DNA from: Dallia pectoralis
Taxonomy: Eukaryota; Chordata; Actinopteri; Esociformes; Umbridae
NCBI GenBank assembly: GCA_029465975.1
Contig: CM055728.1
Location: 7,667,689 to 7,731,688 of the forward strand
Reading direction: 5' to 3'
DNA: 64,000 bases
Shown here: positions 1 to 11,698 of the stretch, in pieces
Position numbering within the stretch: position 1 is the stretch's first letter
How the letters are laid out: each line of letters begins with the position of its first letter
The notes under the pieces: model-generated
What the model was told of the DNA's origin: nothing
Seen by the model: only the letters and a program-made list of their open reading frames with translations
Databases searched by the model: none
Position numbers and translations under genes: made by a program

Positions 1-1880
1 TTGAGACTGCTGTCTTTGACCCATTGAATAATTTATATGTTTTTTTTACAGATGCACCTGCAACTTTGACAATGCCTATTTGGCCTCTGGATATTTGTTC
101 GTAGACACATGTTGTAAACTTGTCAATTAAACTAGTTATTGCCAGACCTCTTTTATAGCTCTTCTGCTCTCCTTGTACTCCAGTCAACATAATGTAACCT
201 CTTCAGCTATGTTTGTAATTGTGATTTAGTTCTTTCAAAGTGACCGTCCTGGTCTATGTGGTCCATGTAGTCCTTGTCCATGTATGTTCAAGCCAGAATA
301 CAGCGATTAAAAAAATAAGATTACAGGAGACATATTGGGTAAACTTTTGACTTTGATCCCAGCAATAGCGTTGTAATATGCTTTGTTTATGTAAATCATT
401 CAGCCAAGAAGATGTTAAAATATGGGTAAAATCATTAGAATTTCTAACTATTAGTGAAAACCCCCTAGGCTAGTAGCTCTCCCACAGCAGGGGTGGTGTC
501 CCGTGCATAATACATGTTGTCCTACTTAATCCATACTTTATACGTGCTAACGTTAACTACACAAGCTAGAAACCTAACGATGTCATACATCTAAAACTAA
601 TATTCGTATCCATCAGGTTCTGCAGAGGTGTTTGTCAGTGGACACTTCACAGAGAAATACTTGCTTGCCTGTCTGCTGGTCTTCCTTCATGCAGGTGCAA
701 AACCACCCACCCCCCGTGCCTCCACCACAGTTAGGTGCTGTTTTTCCTCTCTATGGGGGGATCAGTACTGCTACCTTGCTAATTGTCTATGGGGTTGCTG
801 AGTTACCCCACAGAAACGAATGCTGTGCATAAGTTCTCCAATAAATGGTTTTCTGGCTGAACTGTCTTGATTAACAACAACGAACAAATGCAAAGGCTAT
901 ATGCATATGTGAATGCATTTTTCGGGACATATTTAGATGCATTGTCTGAATATGAAACGTAAACAACTGTGTTAAGGGTTAGATCTAGGGAAGGTTATGA
1001 AAAATGTAGAAAGCATTTAAAGTTACCAGGAGCACAGAGGTTTGTAACCACCAAGAACCGTTCCGGCCATCCAGCTAAAATAAGTAACTGGGCAAGAATG
1101 GCCCTAGTCAGGAAGGCCAATGGCCTCACTAACAAAGCTTCAGAGTTTCTATGCAGAAATGGAAGAACTACCATCAATCATGACATTATAATAGAATGAG
1201 TAATCAGAAGCCTCTCCTGAGAAAAAGCAGCTGACATGAAGAACTCCAAGAGCCTGAGGAAAGCTTGGACTTGAAGTAGCATACCCAAAAAGAAATAAAG
1301 CTGTGATTGCAGCACAAGACACTTCTAAAATGTATCAAATCTAAGAGTTTAAATACTCATGTAAATGAGATCTGTTGGTTCTCTTCATTCCAATGAATTG
1401 TCAAGCATTTTAAATGTACTCCGTTATCATGAGGTATTGTGTGTGGATTTATGGCAAAAAAATAATAATAAATGGTAATTTTATAACACAACAAAATGTG
1501 GAGAAAGTGAAGGGGTATAAATTCTCTCTGAAGGTACTGTATGGCAAGATACTGCTCATGGATTTTAGCTATTAATTGAATACCAAATTCCCAGAACAAC
1601 TACATTAAATGTAATTCCGTACATCACTAACTTCCTGACTAAACTTGATGCAACACCTAAAGCCGGACATACAGATTTTGTTTTTATTATTAGTAAGCCT
1701 TCCTCTGTACTCAATCTATATCAACAACTGTACCTACAGAAATGCATCTGTCTAGCCACTAAAGGATGTGGGGTGGGGGGGGGCTATCAGGTGGGTCTCG
1801 TTATTCGTGGCAACAAGTCCGCAGACAGTTGAGAGGTTGACCGACTTGTAGCCTACTGCGATCGAATAACCTGTAAAACA
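1..1880. other. Intergenic DNA beyond dock3, left edge
   Basis: AT-rich sequence with no gene I recognise; the short open frames here do not resemble any protein. A decayed Tc1-like stretch at about 968-1330 is listed separately. Confidence 0.5.
968..1330 (+). mobile_element. Decayed Tc1/mariner-like transposase fragment
   Basis: The short frame reads NRSGHPAKISNWARMALVRK, which resembles the RSGRPxKIS...R linker of fish Tc1 transposases. The text following it, including a region like the usual catalytic-domain start, is broken by stops. No terminal repeats were found. Confidence 0.4.
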
Positions 1881-1888
1881 CACTAAAT

Positions 1889-2331
1889 TAGGGATGCACA
1901 ATGATATCGGCACGATATCGGTATCGGCCGATAAAAGCTTTAAATGATCATTATCGGCAGATAAAAATATTTCTGCCGATGAGCCTTGCCGATAGTGTGG
2001 TTTACTATGCGCACGTGACGACCGTGAACGTAGTATGAACGCGAGCAACTTAAACTTCCTACATGTCGGCTGTGTGGAGGTAATTAGAGATCTGTAAAAC
2101 AGATAACAAACTTGCTATTTGCAGTAGATATTGCTATTTCTTAGATAATCACACTTTGCTTGTTTGTACTGTCATAAACTGACCCAGCCCAGCCAGAAGA
2201 GGACTGGTGATCCCTCAGAGCCTGGTTCCTCCCTAGGTTTCTTCCTAAAGGGCTGTATAAATAAAGGGCTGTATAAATAAATTTGATTGATTGATTGAAT
2301 ATCGGCCAAAATCTAATATTGTGCATCCCTA
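1889..2331. mobile_element. hAT-type MITE with a nested retroposon tail
   Basis: The ends are inverted: TAGGGATGCACAAT at the left and ATTGTGCATCCCTA at the right. They are flanked by near-identical 8-bp duplications, CACTAAAT (1881-1888) and CACTAAAC (2332-2339), as hAT elements make. The interior has palindromic ATCGGC repeats. A second insertion at about 2150-2315 ends in tandem TTGA units. Confidence 0.75.
2150..2315 (+). mobile_element. 3' end of a LINE or SINE nested in the MITE
   Basis: The segment ends AGGGCTGTATAAATAAA followed by repeated ATTGATTG, a typical retroposon tail. The 18-bp phrase with TATAAATAAA occurs twice. The family is not certain. Confidence 0.5.
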
Positions 2332-2339
2332 CACTAAAC

Positions 2340-3233
2340 CAAATCGAGTTGATGGATGACTTCAGCGATCACCCCCCACCTCTACCTCTTCAAATGGAGC
2401 ACTCAGCTTGCTGGTATAATCACCAAAAAAATTCACCAAAAATCTCCAAGTCCGTCATGAGTCATGACCTGGAGCCACATCTCAATCAGAATATATTCAT
2501 CCTCCATCGTCATTTTTGTATGGGCCACAATCTGCTGGCTGCAGAGGTAAACTGCAGTTCATTGTAGAATTGTACAAAACCACACGCCCATTATCACAGT
2601 CTTTCATGACATTAGGGCCTGAGGACATGCAGCAAGGTAATTGCCTTCCCCAGTAGCCAGCCATCTTCCGCACAGAGACTTACAACACTATGCTGTGACG
2701 TATGTAATGACTGAAAACACAATTCAACAATGCACAAATAATAAAGACTTCATGGATTCTCAATTTTTTTGCAAAAACAAAGCATAGCAACACTTAAATA
2801 GTGGGTGGACGTTTCCACTAAAATCTTGTCTAAAGAAACATTTCCGTGTTGTTTTTAATTATCCTGCGAAACTTGAACTGAACACTGCAATTAAAGTGAA
2901 CACATTAGGCCTCTCACCTATTTGGTTGCTAAGTGTTAGTGAAAAATCAATACAGTAGGGACCAGGGACGTTTGTAACACCTTGAATTTCTCCAAACAGA
3001 ATCAAGCTAGAGTGATTACCCTCACTCTGAACATGCTCTGTTATATTGTCATCTCTCTTACAAAAAGGAGTCACATTTGAAACTGCCAGAGAAAATTACC
3101 AGCAAAAGTGTATTTTTTTCTATCATGTATTTCTTGGATACAATCCTGTATAGGAATCTAAACAAATATTATTTGAATCACTGTTTTGTAAGCTAAAAAT
3201 AGATATAAGCTAAAAATAGATAAAAACGTACAT
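2340..3233. other. Intergenic, nothing recognised
   Basis: Unique-looking AT-rich DNA. No coding region, repeat or RNA gene could be supported. Confidence 0.5.
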
Positions 3234-3238
3234 GTGTC

Positions 3239-3760
3239 TGTCACGAGTGTGGTGAGTTTTGGTTCTCCTCGGGAAGTCTGAGCTGGGTGCACTTCCTGTG
3301 TCTCGTGATTGTTTTAGCGCTCGTTAAGTCTGAGCTGGGTGCACTTCCTGTGTCTCGTGATTGTTTTAGCGCTCGTTAAGTCTGAGCTGGGTGCACTTCC
3401 TGTGTCTCGTGATTGTTTTAGCGCTCGTTAAGTCTGAGCTGTGTGCACTTCCTGTGTCTCGTGATTGTTTTAGCACGGGAGAACTGAGCTGGTTAGCAAT
3501 CACTGGGGCATATTTAACGCTGCGGTTTGGTTTCCACCTTGTCGGTTATTATTTAGATGTCACATTAACTTAGCTGGTGAGTGTTCGTTGTCTTAATTGT
3601 ATTCACTGTATTCCCTGTTATTCGCTCACCTTTTGTTAAAACAGTGTTTTGTTTTTCTTTCGTTGGAAATCTTGGTTTATTTTGAATTAAACGCCAATCG
3701 AACATGTATCGTGGCTCTGCGTGTAGCTTCTCTCCTACACTTCTCCCCTGTTACGTGACA
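3239..3760 (+). mobile_element. Solo LTR (family A), with target duplication
   Basis: It starts TGTCACGAG and ends CGTGACA, and is flanked on both sides by GTGTC (3234-3238 and 3761-3765), a 5-bp target duplication. An ATTAAA signal lies near the 3' end. Four tandem copies of a roughly 52-bp unit sit at 3274-3478. It shares ends and internal phrases with the minus-strand LTRs at 13403 and 14550. Confidence 0.8.
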
Positions 3761-3944
3761 GTGTCAAACTACTAGTTAGGCTAGTTAACATGAGGTTAAA
3801 ACATGGCTGGTGGTACTGGGACAGTTGTAACGCCACCAAAAAAATGTAATGTAATGACAGGATCAGCAAGAATATTCAGGACTGTATTTTCTAATGATAT
3901 TATGAAAAAGGCTATGATTTAATGAATTAAATGCAGTGATATGA

Positions 3945-4440
3945 AGTATACAGACCTCTTAAAAAACCAAGGTTTTGATGTGAAAAAAATTGACAAATAA
4001 TGTCAGAACTTTTTCCACCTTTAATGTCACCTGTACCCTGAAGAATTCAATTGAAAAACAAGCTGAAATCTTTGAGGGGGGGAAATAAAACATAAAATCG
4101 TGCGATAACCTGGTTGCATAAGTGTGCACACCCTCTTATAACTGGGAATGTGCCTGTTTTCAGAATTAACCAATCAGATTCAAACGCATGTTAACTAGTA
4201 GCCATTACACACCTGCCATCATTTATAGAGACTCTGATTAATCACAAATAAAGTGCAGCTGTTCCATTAGGATTTTCATCTCACAGCAAATGCCACGGTC
4301 CGCAGAGAGCTTTCAAAGCATCAGTGGGATCTCATTGTTGAAAGATATCAGTCAGGTGAAGGGTACAAAATAATTTCCAATGTATTAGATATACCATAGA
4401 GCAGAAGACAGTCATCCACTCATTTAAAAAGAGACCTTAT
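3945..4440 (+). mobile_element. Tc1/mariner-like transposon, 5' part
   Basis: It carries the phrases common to the 5' end of fish Tc1 elements, such as GTTGCATAAGTGTGCACACC and the start of a transposase (…GATCTCATTGTTGAAAGATA…), then loses similarity. No transposase catalytic region follows. Confidence 0.6.
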
Positions 4441-5910
4441 AAAATATCTTATTAATGTACCACTTAAAATAATATATATTTAACAAATCATTTATCCTAT
4501 TTCGAATGATACCTTTTAACTACTGTATAAAAACAGAGTATATTTGAAAGTTCTCTATCGTGCTTCAGTCTTTGGAAGTTTAATACTGTTCTTTAAAATG
4601 TTATATCAGATATTGGAAGCTTATGTCTTATGTCCAACAACCAATGAAAGCTTAGTGTTTAAATCAGTTGGTTATTTGTTTCCAGCCAAACATTAAACTG
4701 TATATTTCTATCATTTCTATTTTGTGCACAATGCAATCTTATTGCCCACTGAAGAAGACTGAGATAATATTGGTAGAGCCCTCTGGGTATTTCATGATTT
4801 GAAAGTGAATGCTTTTATACATACCAGTACACATCTTAAAAGGTGTGCTTTCTGGTCATATAAATTTTTTACATCCTTACTTCCAATGAGAAAAAGGCAT
4901 CGATCTGAAGGACAAGTGGAGATCCACCACCACAAGCAGTGGCTGAAGAGAAGGCCCAAAGTCACAGCTTATTGCTGAGGGAATCCCCCCAGGACATAAT
5001 GGCCTGCATAAAAGGTTACGGTAGTTATACAAATAACTGATATGTACGTTTATACATGATTTTCCAATTGTTAGCTCAGTGACACCCACCCATGGAGAAT
5101 GTTGACCTATTAACTGAATCAGAGAAACGCTAACCTGGCTTTTTTAAATTGTAAAACCAACTCTGAGTGAACTTACTGTTAGTTTTGACTAAACCCGATT
5201 TCTGAAATATCATGTATACTGGTAGTCTAGTTTTGAAAAAGATATATTAGCATAGCATACGAACATATGTTCAGTAACAAAACTCCTCTCAATTGGTTAT
5301 ACATTTAAGCAATTAATGTGGGAAAGACTAATAACTCAAACAGTGAATCCAATTAAAACAGACCGATCAACTCCAAATTGCTGTCTAATTAAATAAACAA
5401 GGTTTGTTTTCTAACATTTCCAAGGACACTCGCGTAGAGTTGTTCAGGCAATGTTGTTAACTAATATCTTGCAATTCTTTCGATTTACCAGTTTTAATAA
5501 GTTAGTTTCCTTGAAGTGTACCATTTGGACTTTGAGACATTTTTATATGTTGGTTATCCACTAATTAAAGACATGCCGAAAATTGAGACTAAAATGAGGA
5601 TGACAACCTGAATATGGACCTACACAGTATTTGTTTCAGTTACATGCAAGTAATGCAATGTCCCATCCATTATATAATGTAAAATCCTGATATGTCCATA
5701 GGGCTGGAACTAAATGTTATCAATAAAGCTTAGATCATTGCACCTTTCAGGGGCCAACATAAGGTGCGTTTAGCTGATCTTTTACATACCACTAATCAAA
5801 TGAATTAAATTAAGAAACATCTTAACAAAACTGGCATCATTTGGAAGTTTTATTACAAATAACAAATAATTACAAAAACACCAAAAATGACATTATATTT
5901 TTCTTAGCCA
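4441..5910. other. Intergenic, nothing recognised
   Basis: AT-rich unique-looking DNA without any supportable gene or repeat. Confidence 0.5.
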
Positions 5911-7515
5911 ATGCGGCGCGTCAGGGGTACTCTTACCCAACTAGATGCGGAGCGTCAGGGGTACTCTTACCCAACTAGATGCGGAGCGTCAGGGGTACTC
6001 TTACCCAACTAGATGCGGAGCGTCAGGGGTACTCTTACCCAACTAGATGTGGAGCGTCAGGGGTACTCTTACCCAACTAGATGCGGAGCGTCAGGGGTAC
6101 TCTAACCCAACTAGATGGGGAGCCTCAGGGGTACTCTTACCCGACTAGATGGGGAGCGTCAGGGGTACTCTTACCCAACTAGATGCGGAGCGTCAGGGGT
6201 ACTCTTACCCAACTAGATGCGGAGCGTCAGGGGTACTCTAACCCAACGAGATGCGGAGCGTCAGGGGTACTCTTACCCAACGAGATGCGGAGCGTCAGGG
6301 GTACCCTAACCCAACTAGATGGGGAGCGTCAGGGGTACTCTTACCCAACTAGATGCGGAGCGTCAGGGGTACCCTTACCCATCTAGATGCGGAGCGTCAG
6401 GGGTACTCTTACCCAACTAGATGCGGAGCGTCAGGGGTACTCTAACCCAACTAGATGCGGAGCGTCAGGTGTACTCTTACCCAACTAGATGGGGAGCGTC
6501 AGGGGTACTCTTACCCAACTAAATGCGGAGCGTCAGGGGTACTCTAACCCAACTAGATGCGGAGCGTCAGGGGTACTCTTACCCAACTAGATGCGGAGCG
6601 TCAGGGGTACTCTTACCCAACTAGATGCGGAGCGTCAGGGGTACTCTTACCCAACTAGATGGGGAGCGTCAGGGGTACTCTTACCCAACTAGATGCGGAG
6701 CGTCAGGGGTACTCTTACCCAACTAGATGCGGAGCGTCAGGGGTACTCTTACCCAACGAGATGCGGAGCGTCAGGGGTACTCTTACCCAACGAGATGCGG
6801 AGCGTCAGGGGTACTCTAACCCAACTAGATGGGGAGCGTCAGGGGTACTCTTACCCAACTAGATGCGGAGCGTCAGGGGTACCCTTACCCATCTAGATGC
6901 GGAGCGTCAGGGGTACTCTTACCCAACTAGATGCGGAGCGTCAGGGGTACTCTTACCCAACTAGATGCGGAGCGTCAGGGGTACTCTTACCCAACTAGAT
7001 GCGGAGCGTCAGGGGTACTCTAACCCAACTAGATGGGGAGGGTCAGGGGTACTCTTACCCAACTAGATGCGGAGCGTCAGGGGTACTCTAACCCAACTAG
7101 ATGCGGAGCGTCAGGGGTACTCTAACCCAACTAGATGCGGAGCGTCAGGGGTACTCTTACCCAACTAGATGCGGAGCGTCAGGGGTACTCTTAGATGCGG
7201 AGCGTCAGGGTACTCTAACCCAACTAGATGCGGAGCGTCAGGGGTACTCTTACCCAACTAGATGCGGAGCGTCAGGGGTACTCTTACCCAACTAGATGCG
7301 GAGCCTCAGGGGTACTCTTACCCAACTAGATGGGGAGCGTCAGGGGTACTCTTACCCAACGAGATGCGGAGCGTCAGGGGTACTCTTACCCAACTAGATG
7401 CGGAGCGTCAGGGGTACTCTTACCCAACTAGATGCGGAGCGTCAGGGGTACTCTTACCCAACTAGATGCGGAGCGTCAGGGGTACTCTTACCCAACTAGA
7501 TGCGGAGCCTCAGGG
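5911..7515 (+). repeat. 34-bp minisatellite, about 47 copies
   Basis: The unit combines GGAGCGTCAGGGGTACTC with TTACCCAACTAGAT. Copies are 90-100% alike, with one shortened unit near 7190. A variant block recurs at a spacing of 510 bp (15 units), showing recent higher-order duplication. Open frames here are by-products of the repeat. Confidence 0.95.
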
Positions 7516-9318
7516 GAGCAGTGGGGAGAGGGCAACAAGGAGGTGATGTGGGAACAGTACATTGAGGAGCAGTGGGGAGAACGGCATATCAGAAATCTCT
7601 CATTTATATTGACTCATTTATGAGTCTTTGTTTCACAGATAAAATAACTAAACATCTGTGTTTCAGGGTCGCTACTGTTTAAAACAAAATCGGATAAAGT
7701 GTGTCCAAGAACTGACTGACAGTGATTTATGTACAGTATGGGCATTCACCCTAGTAGCGTTGCCGTTTACTGTCGTTTTCCATTCCTGTCTTCGAACACT
7801 GCCAGTCAGCGGATGAATTTGCAACAGAGCAGGAACTGACAGCAATGACAGACGAAGCTGATAAAAGATTGTCTTTAATGTTTGGCATTGTTAATGAATC
7901 CATACCACAGCAGTTATGGGAGTAGGAAAACCACTTTACAACCAAACACTGTTTGATCATGCTAACACCATATGTACAAGAAAGCACATTGAAAAGTGTA
8001 TAAAGTATTTATATTTGAAGTGAAGAACAATGCAGACAACAACAGTCTATATTGATTTGTCTTCTTTAAACATTGATTATAGATATTCATCAATTACATC
8101 AATTACATTTCTGGAGTACATGTATTTACACAAAACAACAACGATACAGTCATCTTTTGGGGAAGGGGTTCTGCTATAATTCTCAAAAATATTTCACAAT
8201 ACCGGCTTTATGTACAATAACATAATTTACAGTGAAAAATGCTGTTGTACCTCATTTTGAACAGACTATCGCAGACTAAGCAACTTCACCAGCGACTTCC
8301 TACGTCCGACTCGTACAGTTATAGTATAGATCTATAGCAGTGCGCCTTACCAACTCTATAGTGTCTGCAAAACCTAAATGTGATCCTTTCACGGTACATC
8401 TGTGAAATACGTCCTGGAAACGGATGAACCTGCGTACAAAAATAGAGGTTGTCTGATCAGTGGGCAACCTGATGTACAAGAACACACAGCGAAGCGTTCA
8501 CCTACAGAAGACGACTGGGGAAAACAAAGTCCGGCTGCCAAAGCAGTAACCATCGCCTCACAATCTGCGGGCGAATTAAACCGTGTTTTTACCAGGGAGA
8601 CCGACCCGACGGAGCGTCTCTCCGCCTTGTCTGTCCGCACAAGTTCTCCCTAATGTAGATTGCAGGTTTTGAAGTAGAGTCGCTAGCAGAACTAAGCATA
8701 CCGATGCGCCACAAATCAAACATTATTTTTTTTCAACCGAGGCGTGACAAAACGGATAACGCACGCAAACATTATTAACAGGCTTGTCCGGAGAGCGTGG
8801 AGAACTGGAGCTGTCATTTCGGAACCGGTCAAGTGGCGGAGCAAGAGATTGATACTGCATTTCGGTGCACTTAAGGCAGGTAGACGTTGACAACGCCTTT
8901 GGAGGGGGTTTGGACTTGCCATTTGACCCGCAGGTAGGCTGGGCAGTTGGGGAGGGGGGGGTGACGGAGGAAGCTAATCAGAAGGAAGCGATGATATTGA
9001 CATCAGTCTATACAGAGCTTGTTGGTTGAAAGTGACCTGAAACGTGTTGAAGAGGAACCGAGATATAGTGTGACGTTTCTATCTGCATTGAGTTAGTTCA
9101 ATTACTGACTGAGGTACTGTTGAATCATTTTTTGTCTTTGTACTTGTATCATATCACACCCCTCACTGGGTTTTTCCAGTCATATTGAACGTGCCTAACC
9201 CGATGTAAATGACATTAAAACGGTTGTTCTCGAGCGAACAGTTGCACTTTAAATTTCCAGCCCTTCCTTGTACCTCTACTAAGGATTTTGATTCATCAGC
9301 TCGGTGTGTCAGTCGACA

Positions 9319-9345
9319 GCACACACACACACGCGCGCGCGCACG
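9319..9345. repeat. (CA)n(CG)n microsatellite
   Basis: Alternating AC followed by alternating GC; it could adopt Z-DNA. Confidence 0.9.
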
Positions 9346-9815
9346 CTCCTCCCATGAGATGTTTGTATCCGTCATACAAAAGACAAAAACACTGTTATAA
9401 AGACATCACTTAAATAGAAAAGCAGTTGAACAGAAAAGACCTGCCACTTGCTTAATACAAACAGCACATCTTGTTTGAATACATTCACATTGGTTTACCA
9501 TACGTAGGTTACCGTATGAAAGGGTAATCCTATACTGAGGTTTGGGTCAATCAATGAGTGACCCGGATCCAAATAACAGACCCGCTTTCAATGACATCTA
9601 TGTAGCTGAAGGGATCGAGGATTGGTGAACGGTGATTTAAAGAAGGAACGCACCGATAAGAAAACTATTGGCAGATACCGAGGGGCTATATTTATATACC
9701 ACAATTTCCCACGGCTGATGTTTCTGGATTTCTGTTGTACCCTGGCATTAATTAAATGCAAATGTTGCAAATTTGGCTTCATATTTCAACAGATGTAAAT
9801 CCAATCATCCATATC

Positions 9816-9821
9816 TTTATT
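9816..9821 (-). promoter_or_regulatory. First AATAAA downstream of the dock3 stop (possible polyA signal)
   Basis: Reading leftward from the stop codon, this is the first canonical AATAAA hexamer on the minus strand, about 1.25 kb into the presumed 3' UTR. One hexamer is weak evidence. Confidence 0.25.
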
Positions 9822-11071
9822 TAGATTTCAATGCAATGCCATATCACCACAGAATGAGTCAGGAAACAAGTAACGTGGTATATCGCTGCTCGAATTACCA
9901 ACAAGTCCTGTGACCTCGTCTGAGCCTGCTCTCAGGTTACCGTGGCGACGACCACACGCTAGCTGACTGGGATCTGATTGAGTAGTTAGATGTGGTTGCT
10001 CGGTTTTCTGGTGAATCCACTCGATCACAAATACGGCACGTGTTGATTCTGCGCTCTCTCTCCCTGCCCTTCTGAAGACCGTGCTCTCTGAAGCCTCAAG
10101 TGCAGCTGGTCCGTATTGAGGGAGCTGGATTCATTATTCATTGGCCGGCTCTGACTACGCAGACAGCGGGCTCTGAGTTTGTTAAGTCACACATGGACAC
10201 ACAATAGCACCACAAGCTAATTAACCTTATGGACGGTGTTGTAAATCGACAGATTACCTACCAAGAACAAAAATACCAACAAAGACTAAAGGTCAAGAAT
10301 TGTTTAGTCTTGATGTGGCAGCTTGGTTTTGCCACGAGGCGGCAAACTGAGCGCCGGAAAACCCAATCGGTCTGAAATGTGTGGCAGATTCAAATTGAGT
10401 GTTATATCGGCGCGTCCCTTATTTAAAGCAAAGTAAAAACATCACTTACTAAGGATCTAACTTTCTGTACTGTCCCTTCATTGTAGAAAAGGAACGAGGA
10501 ATCCATGTTGGGATTGAATGGGTTGATCACATCAGATCAGATCAGGAACGTCATGTTTCACAAGACGGCTGTATATTGTTTTCGAACGAAAAATAACAAA
10601 ACATGCTCACAGACTAGTTGTACAATAGTGTACAATCAATATCAATTTAAACAAAGTCATCATTATCAGTCATATTGTCTTGACTGATAATATTCCCTTA
10701 TTGATCCCTTTCAAGGCTCCCTGTTCGATTCAGGATCAGAACGATCTGAATACAGCGAGGAGAACGAAGACGCGTCTCAATAGACAAAAGTGGCTTCCCC
10801 TCCTCGTTGCCCTCCCGTTCGTTTGCGCTGATATAAAAAACGTGGAATGGATTCAAACGAGGAAGCGATATGGCCAATGCCTACACGATGTAAGCGTGTG
10901 ATTCGTCCAGTCCATGTTCTATCACATTGATGCAGATGACTGCCAGGGTACACGACAAATGGGAGCCACTTGGGACTATTAAGAAGCACTGAGGTGTGTG
11001 AGATCTCCCAGTGGCCCCGGCGTACTACCACTATAATATACAGTAATAGACAATGGAGCCAGTCGGTCTCC

Positions 11072-11698
11072 TCACGGCGTATCCTCATGCTCCTCACTGA
11101 TGCACTGCTCCCAGGCTGCCTTGGCTTGCTCCTCCCTGTGACTGTGAGGAGAGTGGAAGATCCTCCGGGGAAGCGGGACAGGCTGGGGCACCAGGGAGCT
11201 CAGGTCCTCCTCGGGGATGCAACCCTCCCTTAGGTACGGCTTCGGGGGAACGGCTGGGGGCTGGGGGCGCCTGTATGGAATGTGGTGGGGGCCATGGAGG
11301 GGCGCCTGATGGTGGGGGGGCCCTTGAGAGTGTGGGTGAGGGTGGCAGTCAGGGACGGCCGGCTGGGGGACGAAGTGGTGGTGGGCGTGGGGGGCGTGGG
11401 AGGCAGGGTTACGGTAGTGGAAGGGTCGGACCTGGTCCAGGGGCTCAGAGGGTTCCGGCCCGCTGTAGTGGATGTGCAGGTAGGGTGAGGCCAGGTACTC
11501 ATCTGGGGTCCACAGGTGGCTCGGGACCGGCTCCATGGCGTCGCTTCGCACGATCTGGGCTTCGGGGTACTGGCCCCCAAAGTTACTCTCGCTCAGAGAG
11601 GAGACCCCGCTGCTGGCGCTGCCCGACAGGGTGGAGTTACTCCCCCCCAGGGCAGACTGAGGACTAGTGGGGGAGCCCGGAATGGGGTGGAGAGGAGA
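11072..11698 (-). CDS. dock3: dock3 e49, last coding exon
   Basis: 627 nt including the stop codon, 208 residues. It opens with SPLHPIPGSPTSPQS, then TLSGSASSGVSSLSES and SEPLDQVRPFHYR, then a stretch rich in His and Pro, the SH3-ligand motif PPAVPPKPY, and ends SEEHEDTP. The acceptor is CCCCCTACCAG. The human counterpart I remember has the same start and the same PPxxPPKPY and EEQAxxAWE blocks, but lacks the His-rich stretch. Confidence 0.93.
   Translation of the reverse strand, partial: SPLHPIPGSPTSPQSALGGSNSTLSGSASSGVSSLSESNFGGQYPEAQIVRSDAMEPVPSHLWTPDEYLASPYLHIHYSGPEPSEPLDQVRPFHYRNPASHAPHAHHHFVPQPAVPDCHPHPHSQGPPHHQAPLHGPHHIPYRRPQPPAVPPKPYLREGCIPEEDLSSLVPQPVPLPRRIFHSPHSHREEQAKAAWEQCISEEHEDTP

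Larger units (their letters stand above)
7516..11071. other. dock3 3' flank and presumed 3' UTR
   Basis: No second gene is recognised. 8402-8653 is open on both strands but resembles nothing I know. A CA/CG microsatellite lies at 9319-9345. The part nearest 11071 should be the dock3 3' UTR. Confidence 0.5.

Noticed and set aside
5911..7515. CRISPR-like array
   Set aside because: Units follow one another with no unique spacers and the context is vertebrate; it is a minisatellite. The same holds for the other arrays.
8402..8653. 83-residue frame open on both strands in the dock3 3' flank
   Set aside because: It matches nothing I recognise, has no splice context, and such a length is expected by chance here.
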